Source: Vitellaria paradoxa (lineage: Eukaryota; Streptophyta; Magnoliopsida; Ericales; Sapotaceae). From it: a stretch of 64,000 nt of DNA. Each line of letters starts with the position of its first letter. The first letter of the stretch is position 1. The position numbers and the translations under genes were made by a program. Under the pieces are notes generated by a model. The model ran no database searches and was not told the origin of the DNA. It saw only the letters and a program-made list of their open reading frames with translations. This document shows, one piece after another, positions 49,092 through 61,310 of this stretch. Location: the NCBI GenBank assembly GCA_019916065.1, contig CM034240.1, forward strand, positions 40,698,561 through 40,762,560. Direction: 5' to 3'.

Positions 49092-49549
49092 TATTATTAT
49101 AAGGCAAATCCATAAGTTTGGTGAAACTCTTTTTTTGGTGGGCCTCTTTTTTGGTAAAACTTTATTTATTTATTTTTCCATTAATGACCCCTTAAATACT
49201 AATAGCCACACAATTTAAAAGTAAAATTTTCCATCAATAACTACTCATAATTTAAAAGTAGTGGATAAGTAATTTTTTAACTTTTATAAGTTATTTAAGT
49301 AATTTCACCTCTTTATTTTTTTTTAATTAATTAATAATATACACATAATTTAGAATAAAAATTTATGTGCATTGCGTATGCACCGACATAAAATAAAATA
49401 AAATAAAATAAAAATAAAAATTCTTACACATTGTTTTAATAGGTTAATTAAAAAATTAAATAGATATTTATAATTTATAAAATTAAAATATTTTTATTCA
49501 TTATTATGACAAAAAAATTTACACATATCGCGTGTGCATCGATGTCTAG
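49092..49549 (+). mobile_element. Helitron-like element 2, head-to-tail with element 1
   Basis: It begins at the junction CTAG|T with TATTATTATAAGGCAAATCC, matching element 1's start (shared AAATYCATAARTTTGGT). It ends GATGTCTAG before a T at 49550, after a hairpin-like ACACATATCGCGTGTG. An internal 3'-end-like palindrome lies at about 49362-49386, as in element 1. The two elements are homologous in the same order. Confidence 0.55.
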
Positions 49550-50800
49550 TGGTTGATTAAGACTTGACATAAACACCATTGTTTTAGGTATCGTTTCGGA
49601 GAAAATACCAACTTTTGCTCCTTTTGTTGAGATAACAGTTTGCCAAAATATCATTTTGCTAAGTTGACTGAAGGTATAATAATCATTTCACTTTAATCTA
49701 ACTTAAGTCAAAAAATTGTTAAAAATTTTTACTTGTTTTACTAAATAACAAAAGTTTCATCTACTAATTTTTGTCAAAAATATTATCAAAAATTACTAAA
49801 AATTTAATTTCCAAACTGGCCTTAGTTTATGCAAATAAATAAATCTTGTTATATATTAATGGATGAAAGACTGTTCACCTGTCTTTTCAGCTTTAGGTGT
49901 TTAAAAATTAATAGGCCTTATATATAACTCTGAATTAAATAAAAAATATAAAATTTTATAAATATCTACAAACATAAATTATGAGACTGTAAATTTAAAT
50001 TTTTTACGCACTCTATTTACAAAGTATGAGATACTAATTTTTATGAATTTATATAAATTTATATAACTCTAAATATAACCAGGCTAATCTACTAAAATAA
50101 TAGCTTTTTAAGGCGTGCATATATATATATATATATAGTTGTAATTAATATATATAAGCTTTTCTTTTTTCATTTTTCAAAACAGTAATACTATATTATT
50201 AGAAAAGTATTAAAAATATAACTAAATGGCATGGCAATGGCCAGCTACTTTTTAATTGATGATGACTTGCATTATATATGCTGCTAATAAATAAGGGACA
50301 CAAGTTTTTACAAGAGAGAGGGAAAAAAATTACATTGCTTGAAATTCGGAAAGGAAATAATATTCTATTAAACAAAAAATTTATTAAAAATTATGTTAAA
50401 ATGATGTAACAATAGTACGAGAACTACCAAAAAAAAACAATAGTACGAGCGTAGTAAAAAAAATAATTTAATAAATTTATACTGATAAAGTAATAAACTC
50501 ATAATTAAACATGTTTATTATTCTGATAAAATATTTGATAAATATTTCTTGATAGAATAGTTTACCTCATTTGGAGGAAAAAAAGAAATAAACATTATTA
50601 CAAGATAATTTTTACTTTGGCAAGAAATCCCCAATTAGCCTAAAGATGAGAATTTGCCCATACGAAACCCAATCAAAGCTTGAACAGCTTCCAAAAAGCA
50701 GAAGTTTCGGGGAAAACCACAAAACATCTCAATGTCCTGACACGGAAAAGGGAAATTCGAGGGAGATGTGGGTCTTAGAATTCCGTCACGTTGCAATAAT
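49550..50800. other. AT-rich intergenic stretch
   Basis: Nothing coding is recognisable. A TA run lies at about 50121-50138. A segment near 49580-49810 begins GTATCGTTTCGGAG and may be another decayed MITE. Confidence 0.4.
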
Positions 50801-50966
50801 GGATGTGTTTGGAGTATATAAAAGTGTATAAAATAAATAAAATTATAAAAATAAATATTTCGTAATTCGTGTAGTGAGTGAAGAATTTAAAATTTTATTA
50901 TTTCGTAATTCATGTTTGTAGAATTTTGTAAAATTGTATTTTATTTAGTAAGCTCCAAACGGAACC
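50801..50966. mobile_element. MITE-like element, family D (diverged copy)
   Basis: The left end GGATGTGTTTGGAGTATATA and right end AAGCTCCAAACGGAACC are inverted, with TTTCGTAATTCGTGTAGTGA inside as in the copy at 19654. Similar decayed copies lie at about 52257-52400 and 53487-53638. The DNA from 50967 to the MATE pseudogene holds no gene; a TA run and a TATAAATATA word lie at 52600-52628. Confidence 0.5.
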
Positions 50967-53900
50967 AAATGACCTTTTTTTCCTTTTCTATTTTTTTGGA
51001 AAAAAAATTATGTTGTTTTTCAGAATTTTCAAATTTTTGTTCTTGTATATCATACCATATAATTAGGCTTTGGAATGCACCGGAAAATATTTGAAATTAG
51101 GTCTTGTCATGTCGTACTTTTGAAGAATCAATTGAAAGAGGAAGGAGGTAGGAACTCACTTGACTCGCGTGATCTATATGTGGCAGGATCAATAGCAGCG
51201 CGGGTTTCACTCAATTGGAAAAGAATATACACATCTACAATTTTAATACAAGAGGTGAAAACTATCGAAAAAGTTTTTTAAAATTTTAAAAATTTTTTAA
51301 AATTCTTTAATATATTTTTTACTCTTCAAATTTTATAACATTTTTATTAATTTATATAGATATACATATCTTAATAATTTTTTTTTATCTAAAATTTCAA
51401 TATTTTTTTATAAATATCAATAATATTTTCACAAACTCCAGTAATTTTTTACAAATTCTAAAAACTTTTCAACAATTTTTATAAATTTTGAGATCAACCA
51501 TACCGATGGATGTCTAAAAAAAATCGTCCTCGAAACAAGTTTTTTTTTTTCTAAAAAATTGAAAGTAAAAGTTAAAAAAATTTTACTATTTATTTTTTAA
51601 GAAACGCAATTTAGTGGTTGCGCACTAATGCCAAAAAAAATTACCCAAATTATATTTTCGTTGTTTTTCGTCATTCCAAGTGCATCCATATTGCGATAGT
51701 GTTGTTATCTTCCAACTACTCGTTAAGTGACTAATGGTGCCTTTAGTGTAAAAAAAAGTGAAATTTTTGTTGTATTATCACGTGTATTTTTAGAAAAAAA
51801 AAAGTTATATATTTGATAAAAAATTTTAAAATTTGAAAAAAGTTAAAAAAATACGTTTGGCAAATTTTAGTAAAAAATTTAATAAAAATTGGTTATTAGT
51901 GAAAAATTGAAAAAAGATGGTGTGAAGCAAAGTGCCCCCAAATATGCATACAAGTAATGAGAAGATATAAATCTAAATAAAATATTCACGAGTCACTCAA
52001 GTTAGGTTCCTAATTCGAGTAAGATGTGTGTAAAAGAATCTCTACTTTACCCACATGATTCGTTGTGAATTGTAATAAATCGTTAAGATTTTCAAGTTAC
52101 CAGAAAATAAGGTGGCAATGGGCTATTTGCTTCTTCATGATGGTCAAAATTATTATAAATATTTATAATTAAAAATTAAAATATAAATATTTAAAATATT
52201 ATTATAAATATCTTATAATTTATAGTTAAAAAATTTAAAATATAAATGTTAACTTAGATGTGTTTGGAATGATAAAAAGTAAGATAAAGTAAAATAAGTG
52301 ATGGGTTCATAATTCATATAGTGAAATAAAAAATAAATAAATTTTAGACCATTTTAGAGATTTTCAAAAATTTTCAAGAGTTTATAGCAAACTAGACATA
52401 GCTTATTTTATTTAATTTTATTGTGACTACTTTAAGTATTTAATTCGTCTTTTTATATTGTATTATTATTTTTTTTAATTTTGCGCATATATATATACAA
52501 ATATATTTTATGTAGTGCACGTATCATCAAAGATTATTTTTTCTCGCTTTATGTGAGGATAAAGGGTTAGTCATTTTGTTCCATGCGCTGTTTCACTTCA
52601 TATATATATATATATATATAAATATACACATAGTGCAAGTCACTTTGTTCCCACCCTTTTTCGCATAAAAGTAATTCATTTTTCCAATTCTGTCTTCACA
52701 ATTCAAAGAACACTTAGCGGCTATGGATCAAGAGGAGGCTCCGAAGGGGTTCCTGATGAATTTTCCTCTTATTCCAGGCCCCGAAAGTGGATTCAGAGGA
52801 GTGGTAGACAAAGAAAGCTTTGATGAATCAAACACCTAGTAGTTCAGAGGCTGAAAAAACAAGTGGAGCTAGCAGGACCGTTGATTATGGTTGGTTTTTG
52901 CAGTACGGTGTATCAGATGATATCAGTTATTTTCATAGGCCATCTCGGAGAGCTCTCACTTTCCAGTGCAACTATGGCCTACTTCATTTGCTGGGGTCAC
53001 TGGGTTACTATTCATTGTAAGCCCTCATTCATATTCTTAATTACAACATTTCTCACCCAATTCGTGTGCTCTATTTGGAGTTTCTAGGTTTCGATTGTAG
53101 AAAATTAGACCTTAAGCCATTTTTATTCTTTTTTTTTTTTTCTTACCACATAGTGTTATGTGGATTTTTTTAGGATTTAGAATTTGTATCACAAAAATAA
53201 AAAAAAATCAGATTAATAATGTGGGCCTTATAGCAATTTTAAAAACTAATTGAATGGGTAAAGGACCTGAGTTTATTAATTAAAATTGACAGGCTAGTTG
53301 CTGCATCAATTAGGTTAATGTTGATAAAGGTCTTGTGAAGTAAAGCATTACATTTGGGATGCAATATCCGCCTAGCTACAAGGTACACAGTGGAATCTAA
53401 TGGACTCAACCCTACTTAAAGCACAATCGGGTGCAAATTGTTGGCATGCAGTATTACTAGGATTACAATTTGCTAAAACTATTCAAGGGCGTTTGGAGTC
53501 ACAAAATATAATAAAATTTGATAAAAATTAGTGAATTTATAATTTGGTAGTACTGAAAATAAAAAATAAATTATTTTAGAAATCTTTAGTATTCAATTCA
53601 AAAACGATTTTCAGGATATGTTAGAGCTCTCCAAATGGAGATTCAAGCTTGTTTACATCTAATTAATTGGCAGCAACTAGTTAGTGAAGTTTGGTCCTTA
53701 GTTAACATATATTTATAGTTTGATTCAAAATAAGAAAAATGTTATTTTAACCATTAAAAAAAAATACAAACATAAGGTGACAATGACAATTTTTGCATAA
53801 ATAAAAATATCTTGATGTAATTGTATTAGGCATGTAAAATGAGTCGTTCAATCCGATCCTAACCCAAAATATGGGTCATTTCCAATCCGATTTGACCTTG

Positions 53901-54267
53901 ATCTTGATCCCTGGTTGACCCCGAAAAAAAATTGGAATAAGATCGGAGTCGGATTAGACAAATCCAATCCTAACTCATTAAACCTTGTGTAGTTTTTAAA
54001 TATTTTTAAATATATTAAAAAATGAAGATAAGGTAGTTATCGCAGTTGGTATTAAAAGAAATTATGTAATTTTAATTGCATTTAAATTTTTAATTGGTAA
54101 TAAAAAATTTCTATTTACAAAAATAACATAAAATAAAAAAAAAAATTTACAACTTACAGATAAAATTAGAATCACTTAATAATAATTTTTATTAATAGAT
54201 AAATAATTAATATTTTAATCAATTGATTATTAATAAATAAATAATTTCAGTAGTTATTGCTAATTTA

Positions 54268-54650
54268 TTGAAAGGGCAATGGGGTTTTTGGTTTCCCCCC
54301 GCCCCCCCGCGGGGGGTGAGGTTGGTTATGAGTGCGTGGGATGAGGGAGGGAGGCAGTGGGTTGGCGTTGGTACGGGGTCCGGTGGGACCAAAAGACAAA
54401 GGAGGGGGGGGAAAGAATTGAAAACTGGTATTCTGCCAAGTGGCAGATGGACGGCGGTGGGAAGCAGGCCGTCGCGTGGGTGGGGTGAGATTCGGGGTCC
54501 GGGTGGCGATAAGGCCCGTACCCTAAGTGTGCAGGGCAGACCGGGGTAAGGGCCGTACGAAAGAACGGGTCACGTCCAGTTTAAAAATCGGGGCAAACGG
54601 GTGCCTAACAAGTCGATGCGAAAGCCTATTTAGGCATTCTTGGTTGGTAA
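54268..54650. other. GC-rich island in intron 1 of the MATE pseudogene
   Basis: About 380 bp of strongly GC-rich, G-biased sequence sits between AT-rich flanks. It opens with C and G runs (CCCCCCGCCCCCCCGCGGGG at about 54294) and later has GGGGTCCGG twice (about 54376 and 54495) and paired GGCCCGTACC and GGGCCGTACG words. It ends near GGGTGCCTAACAAG. There is no known domain in the 93-aa open frame. It could be the remains of a GC-rich hAT-type element together with the CCGATCC/GGGTC-rich stretch at 53826-53990, or an assembly artefact. I could not assign it. Confidence 0.5.
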
Positions 54651-55814
54651 GCTAACACTATGCAATCAGAGAGAGATTGTTAACTACAAAATGGGAACGC
54701 AAATACTTAATTGTGATCGGATCAGCTGGGAATGGGCCATGCACTAGTATACAATTCTTTGGACAAGCCGCATGGGAGGCAGAGCAATACCAGATGCTGG
54801 GAATACACATGCAGAGAGCGCGCTGGTTCCTCCTAACTTGTGTTCCAATAGCATTCACCTGGAACTTCACAGCCTATTTCTTCACCCTCTGCGGGCAAGA
54901 TCCCGAAATTTCCACACAATCGGGGAGATACGCGTGGTGGTTGATTCCCAGCATTTTCCCTTACGGCATTCTTCAGTGTCAGGTCAGATTCCTGCAGGCT
55001 CAGAGCAACACGAAGCCATTGATCATAAGCACCGTGGTGACGACTATATTTCACGTCCTAACGGCTTGGACTTTGGTGTTTAGAGTTGGGTTGGGCAACA
55101 GAGGGGGCCCTCTCGATCGCAGTCTCCTATTGGATCAATGTGTTGATTTTGGCAGTTTACATACAGTTTTCGGCAGCCTGTAAGAAAACCTGGAAGGGGT
55201 TCTCTAAGGAGTCTGTGCAAGATCTCGTCGGTTACCTCTCGCTGGCTATTCCTTCCGCTTTCATGATCTGGTTATATCTTGAACCTTTCTGTGTACCTGG
55301 TGAATGCGTGGCCCTCTCTAAATATTAATTTCTAGAGTTAATTGCATTTGTTTTTCTTGTATCTACTGAAATGAATCAGCTTGTAATACTGGGCGTTACG
55401 AGTTTTTGGTCTCATTGTCTGGTCTTCTGCTAATCCCAAGCTTGAAACATCAATGATTGGCAATCAGGTTCGCATTGCATCAGGTAATAAGTTGAATTTG
55501 AAAAACCAAGTGTGATAATCGTTAACTCCTCCCAAGACCAGAGTAGATTTTTTTTCTTTTGGGGGGGGGGGGGTATGGATTAGATATTAAATTGGGGTCA
55601 TGGCCAAATATTAAACTGGGGTTGGAATTTCTTGCATTGGGCTATAAGGCTAGGGTATTTAACTAGGTTTTGCTGAATATTAAATTTGGGTTATGGACAA
55701 TTAGGCTAAATGTTATAATACTTATACTATTAAAAAAATTTAAGTCAAAATTTTTATCTGAGTTATAGGCTTACCTGACCCCCTGCCACACAACTTGTGT
55801 CTCTGACTCCTCCA

Positions 55815-55986
55815 ATCCTAAGGATAACTTAACTGGTAAAATTTTGAATTTGTTCTTTAGTGATCATTAGTTCGAGTACTCTCAAGCCTACTGAAGGTTA
55901 CTCATTAATTTTAGGACCTTGGAGATTAGAAAGCTAAATTGAACACCCTGATTCATCCCCCAAAAAAAAAAAAAAAAAAACTCGTA
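55815..55986 (+). mobile_element. tRNA-derived SINE with poly(A) tail in pseudogene intron 3
   Basis: An A-box-like GATAACTTAACTGGTAAAAT and a B-box-like AGTTCGAGTACTC precede a short body and an A tail (55962-55981). The 9-bp word ACTCCTCCA flanks it exactly (55806-55814 and 55987-55995), a target duplication. The tail and flanks are well kept, so this is a fairly young insertion. Confidence 0.75.
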
Positions 55987-57444
55987 ACTCCTCCATATCT
56001 TAACTTGAATTTTTTTCCCCCAGCTTTGACACGAGTGCGTTGGTTTTCAGAATCCCTTATGGTTTGGGCAGTGCAGTGAGGTACACTGTTGAAACACAAT
56101 GACCCAATGGAATTCTTTTTTTTTTTTTTTTTTTAAGTGTGCTGACTCTGAGTCCGGCATCTCTTTTGGTTGAAAGCACAAGAGTTTCAAACGAAGTAGG
56201 GGCAGGACGGCCACGCACCGCACAACTTGCTGTAAAGATTGCCCTATCCTGGCTTCTGCACAGGGCCTGCTTCTAAGCTTAATAATGATTGTAGTACGCA
56301 ACATATGGGGCAATTTATATACGAATGAAGAGGAAGTCGTGGAGTATGTAGCTTCAATAATGCCAGCGCTTGTGATTTCCAACTTCATGGATGCAATTCA
56401 GGCTGTACTCTCAGGTTAGATACGAAGACAAGAAACGCAACTGTTATTACTGAATGCATATAGTTTATGAATTCAAACATTACACAAATACTTTGATTTT
56501 GAATTATTACGATTTGATCAAATTTTTAAGTAAATTGATTGCTTAACCCATTAATTAAATTTTAAAAAACTTTCAATACAAACACAGATTATGAATTCAA
56601 GCATTACAGGATACAGCATCTAATTGTCACTCTAGTTTCATCACCTCTTTAGAGGTTTCGAACGTGAATAACAATTAGATTGAAATATATCAAATATATA
56701 TATATATATATAACCAAAATAATTTGGTGACGACAGTAATTAATTCGCATCATTTATTATTATTTTTCTGTGGTGTATAAATTGCACATTCTTCGATTTG
56801 ACTGATATCTTGAAAATTCTTGGTTAAAAAAATAAGGCACTGCAAGGGGATGCGGTTGGCAGAAGATTGGTGCATGGGTGAATCTAGTAGCTTACTACAT
56901 TATTGGCCTTCCTTCCGCGATTGTTTTAACTTTTTTCCTCCATTTTCGGGGGAAGGTAAGAAATCTCCACCTTCCCAAAAGCATGAATTAATAGGGCTTG
57001 AAGTTTAAAAAAGTTAAAAAATAAATTAAAATTTTTTTAAATTTTTTGAATTAAATTTCATTACATGTCTCTTTTATATCAACTTTTGATTTTTTTTTTT
57101 TTTAATTTCATTGGAACTTTAAACGCTATTGCCATGGTAGCTAGTCTCACAAAAATGCCATGTCTTTTTCAGGGACTATGGATGGGAATCATAAGCGGGA
57201 GTGCTTCTCAAGTATTGCTGCTCCTACTTCTCACTATTCACACCGATTGGGAGCAATCAAGTAAAATTAAATATTTCCCTCAGTCACTAAAAATAATGCA
57301 ATATCATTAAAAATTATAATTAAAAAAGTTTATCAAATGTGACAATCTTTTCAACCTATCACATTAAAAAACTATATACATTAAAGCATCTATATAGTAC
57401 ACAGATATTAATGTTACGTCATTTTAATAATACATTGTAGTTAA

Positions 57445-57600
57445 GGTACGTTTAGAATGATAAAAAGTGAAATAAAATGAGATAAAGTGAAATAAGTTGT
57501 GGGTTTGTAATTCGTGCAGTGGGATAAAAAATAAATAAGTTTTAGAATTTTTTAGTATTTTTTATCATTTTTAAGAGTTTTTTTATCACTTCAAATGGAG
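57445..57600. mobile_element. MITE-like element, family D, in pseudogene intron 7
   Basis: The copy contains AAAAAGTGAAATAAAATGAG and TTGTAATTCGTGCAGTGGGA, matching the family D interior. The left end (GTACGTTTAGAATGATAAAA) and the right end (ACTTCAAATGGAG) are decayed inverted repeats. Confidence 0.5.
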
Positions 57601-58120
57601 TTTTAATTAATTAATTTTTGAATACTGTTTCAAAAAATAAAAAAAAAAAAAAAGTTACCACAATTTTTTTGTCAAAATGATGCGACACATTTATGGGATT
57701 CGGAGGCCTAAAGTTGGTTCACGTTATAGGACTCGTAATGCCAATAAGAACCATTAGATCAAGAGTGAGGTTCACATTAACGCTGTAGGATTCTATAGTG
57801 TAAAATTGGCAATGAGCTACCCATCCCAAATCCATTTATGAGTATACTTTAAAATAATAAATTCGTTAAAGTATTTCTTAAATAAATGATTTTCATTGTC
57901 ACATCATTTATTGCATTTTTAGATAAAAGCTTGTGATAAAATATCATTTTTCTTAATTTCTTTTCATTTTAACTGACGGTAAGTTTATTTTTCCCAGGTA
58001 AAAAGGCTAGGGATAGAGTGAATGCAACTCGCATTCCAACAGCTATGGGATTACGGAGCAGTGCTTCTGCCAGTGGTGATTTTTCGTGCGGAAAACCGTA
58101 CGAAGAAGCTTGACTCACGT

Positions 58121-58760
58121 TGTTGGTGCAAAAATAATTTTGGACACGTGGTATATTTTTTAGTATAATAGAAATGTGCTTACTTCTGATTTAATAACCA
58201 GTAAATTACTGTAATTGGGTCCATCACTTTATAAAATTATATTAGTGTGAATCTAATTATAAATATGAAATGGTAATAAATGAAATGAATTTATTAGCTC
58301 GTAATTAATCTCTTAGTTCATTCCTTTACAAGTGACAAATAGATGTAACATTTGAACATTTCTTAAGGTTATATTCTAATTATTCTAACATTTTCTCTCA
58401 CGTATATTTAATGCTGAGTGGGAGACGTTAAATATGAAATGAAAGGCATTTAAAGAAAAGGAAAACGTCAAATACTCTTATATATATATATATTATATAA
58501 TTACAATTTAATTATTTACATATTAATTGATAAAACATTTATTACAATTCAATTATTTACATATTAATTTATTTATTACATCTTACTATAAATAGGACTT
58601 ACCCCTAAAATTTAAATACGCTTACTATTATTAACTATTAACGTCACTCTTTACATACAATTATCTCAAATTTTTTTTAACTTGATTATCGGAAAGTTTT
58701 GATCAGAGACTCTCTCCGATTATTTCCACTTACTTTCTTTGCTCTAAAGGCTTGAATTCT
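58121..58760 (+). mobile_element. Degenerate LTR related to the 28417 solo LTR
   Basis: It starts TGTTGGTGCAAAAATAATTT, followed by a GGACACGTGGTAT G-box. It continues through the shared ATGAAATGAAAGGCATTTAA and ACTATAAATAGGACTTACCC words to TTGATTATCGGAAAGTTTTG, the counterpart of the leader motif in the solo LTR. The end is not sharp. It begins 7 bp after the pseudogene's stop codon. Confidence 0.55.
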
Positions 58761-60890
58761 ACATTTTTTTTTAATTGATGGGTGAATAAGTCCAATGCTA
58801 TTTTTTATTGCCAAATATATCCATGTATTTAATTGGAAGGCTAAATATAAATTCAATTTTCAGGGGTAACAAACATCCTCACAGCACAATTACCCAAAAA
58901 AAAAAAAAACATCCTCACATCACGGACGCTCATTTTGAATGTATGCAAATGTCTAGCACTGTAAAACCTCCTCCTCCTTCTTCTTCTTCTTTTAATCCTC
59001 GAGATGAAGTTGATTTTTCTTCAATTGTCCACACGGATCAAAAGTTATCATTGTTATTATTTATTTTCAGCCAAGTGAAATATTTAAGACTGGTTAAATA
59101 CGTAGTTACCATGCCTCCGTTTGAAAGAGTTTTCGTTTTCTATTTTTTTTATGTTTTTAAAATTTTATAAACTGATAATAAAAATATATTTATTAAATCT
59201 GTTTATATTTTTTATTTTCAAAAAAAAAAGAAAAAATTAAACAAAAAATGTAAAAAAAAAAATGTTTTTACTTTTTTTTTCTTTACAAACATTTTGTCAA
59301 TTTTAATAATTTCTTCATTTTATTCCATCATATTAAACTAAAATTATTTTTAACAAATATATATAATTAAATTAATTAAATAATTATCTACATTAATATG
59401 TAATATATTTTATTAAATTATTTTTAATAATATCATAATTCAAATAATTTAATTTAATAAGTAATTTATTTGATATGAAATATCTTATTAAATTATTTTT
59501 TATAAATAATAAAATTAAATTTTTTAATTTAAAATTAATTTATTTATTTATTTTATATGAAATATTTTATTTAATTTCTTAATAATAATATAATTAAATT
59601 AATTAATATTTTTATATTTACTAAATTAAATGGTATATATATTTTTCAATTATTTTTAATAATATATAATTAATTATAATTTAAAGTAATTTATATTTAT
59701 TGAATTAAATATTTTTAATAAATAATTTAATTTATTAATTTAATTTAATTGATCTAATTAATTAAATTTAAATTAATATAAAATATATTTTATTAAATTC
59801 AATTAATTTTTTAAAAACTAATAAAATTAAATTTTTATGAAAATAAAAAATTAATAATTGTAAACAAATTATATTTTCAACACAGTTTCAATTTCATTTC
59901 GAAAAAAAACAAAAATAAAAAATAAAAATAGAAAACGTAAACAGATAAACATAAATAAAAAAATAACATTACCAAATAGCCCATATGAATACCGTTTCTA
60001 TCTGATAAAATTTGATTCGAATGTACTAAACTTTTGGAATAGATATTTATATTCTCTATACATATATAATTTTGTTATAAAATCAAAACAACTTATGTAT
60101 CAAACTTTTTGAATATTACTAGTATAATTTTATAAAATAAAATTGAAATAATATTTGACAATTATGAATATTTAACATTAACTTTTTTAAAATTAAATGG
60201 CTTTTGAATTTTTTTTTTTATTACCACATTAAAAGTCTACAATAAATGACCCTCGTTTGGGTGTGTTCGGTGTTCTAAAAAGTATTAAAAATCTCTAAAA
60301 AATTTTAAAAATCTCTAACACATTTCATTTACTCACCTCATATTTCATAAAATTTTTATAAATTTATATATCTCTGTATATTCTAACAAATTTTTACAAA
60401 TCTTGATAAAATTTTATAAACCCTAATAATATTTTTACAAATTTCAAAAATTTTTCAACAACTTTCAAAAAGTTCTGTCATAAATTCATTCGAGCAGATT
60501 TAAAATCAAAAATTCTGACACAAAAATTAAAAAGTTATGTCAAAATCTGTTCGAATGGATCTGAAAAACATAATTTGATAGTTGAGATCTAAATATCAAA
60601 AAATTACTCAAATTATAGTTTTTATTTTTATTTATTTATTTTTGAAACTCCAAACAACCCTTACTCCCTGCACACGCGCACGCACAAGGGTCATATTACT
60701 CAAAAAACGTGGAAGTCCATTGAAAGTGATTTTGGCATGGTTAAGGCGGTTTGACAAAGTTATCATTCTTTAATTTGTGTGCTTAATTTTTTATTTTTAG
60801 TTTTCTTTTTATTATTAGAAAAAAAATTTAAATGCATTTAGTAACAATAATAATTGGTTATGATTATACTAGTGAGAGGGTGGTGATAGG
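58761..60890. other. AT-rich intergenic stretch
   Basis: No gene is recognisable. A long AT-only tract fills about 59160-59990; its borders (CCTCCGTTTGAAAGAG near 59115 and CCAAATAGCCC near 59972) may be ends of a large decayed MITE. A second MITE-like segment (about 60252-60661) runs from GTTTGGGTGTGTTCGG to AAACTCCAAACAACCC. Confidence 0.4.
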
Positions 60891-61310
60891 CAATAGTGGT
60901 TAGAGTTTGGTGGCGACGGAAAGTGATCGGAGATGGATAATGATTGGCCAATGATTGTTCGAGGTGGGCGATAATTTGGTAGCAATTGGCAGTAGTGGTG
61001 GTGAGAACTAAGTGATAGCCGGACAAGGCGGTGACCAACGGTGATGATGACTAGAAGTGGGTGGTGAGAACTAGGTGATAGCCAGTGACAATGCGGTGAC
61101 CAATGGGTGATGATGATTAGAAGTGGGTGATAGATAGTTATGGTGATGGCCAACAGTACTGGTTGGTGGTGGATGGGATGCAGTAATAATTGTGGTGACG
61201 GACAACAGTGATAGTTAGTAATAGTCAAAAGTAGGTGAGAGGTAGCAATCACAGGGTGAGGGTTAGCGGTGGCCGACGAATGATGGCAATAAATAGTGAG
61301 TAATGGATAT
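60890..61310. repeat. GTGGTGA-rich degenerate minisatellite
   Basis: The segment is GC-richer and G-biased on the + strand, built from GGTGGTGA, GATAGCC and GTGACCAA words. A clear tandem pair of about 63 bp lies at 60996-61058 and 61059-61121 (shared GGTGGTGAGAACTARGTGAT). The His/Pro/Ser-rich open frames on the - strand are products of this repeat. It may be the inside of a larger non-autonomous element, since the flanks at 60780 and 61360 are T- and A-rich. Confidence 0.65.

Larger units (their letters stand above)
52723..58113 (+). pseudogene. Second MATE (DETOXIFICATION) copy, decayed
   Basis: All eight exons of the upstream MATE gene can be traced in order: 52723-53016, 54726-55270, 55380-55467, 56024-56080, 56177-56414, 56837-56955, 57173-57260, 57998-58113, each with GT..AG borders. 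Recognisable parts include QMLGIHMQRA, PSIFPYGILQCQVRFLQAQS, STRVSNEVGAG and RGCGWQKIGAW. Lesions as read: the frame is lost in exon 1 before the first hydrophobic segment (TAG at about 52837), with three more single-base shifts before the exon ends. In exon 2 a net +2 near 54748-54759 and -2 near 55103-55109 offset each other, leaving it 545 nt like the parent exon. In exon 3 a TAA replaces the glutamate codon at about 55384, with further single-base shifts, and exon 5 lacks one base near 56261. Exons 4, 6, 7 and 8 are intact. The number of lesions and the nonsense codon point to a pseudogene, but some shifts could be sequence errors. Confidence 0.85.

Noticed and set aside
54268..54549. 93-aa Gly/Arg-rich open frame in the GC island
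   Set aside because: GC-rich DNA lacks stop codons by chance; composition is low complexity and no domain is visible.
60838..61252. His/Pro/Thr-rich open frames on the - strand
   Set aside because: They follow the degenerate GTGGTGA minisatellite and lack any conserved motif.
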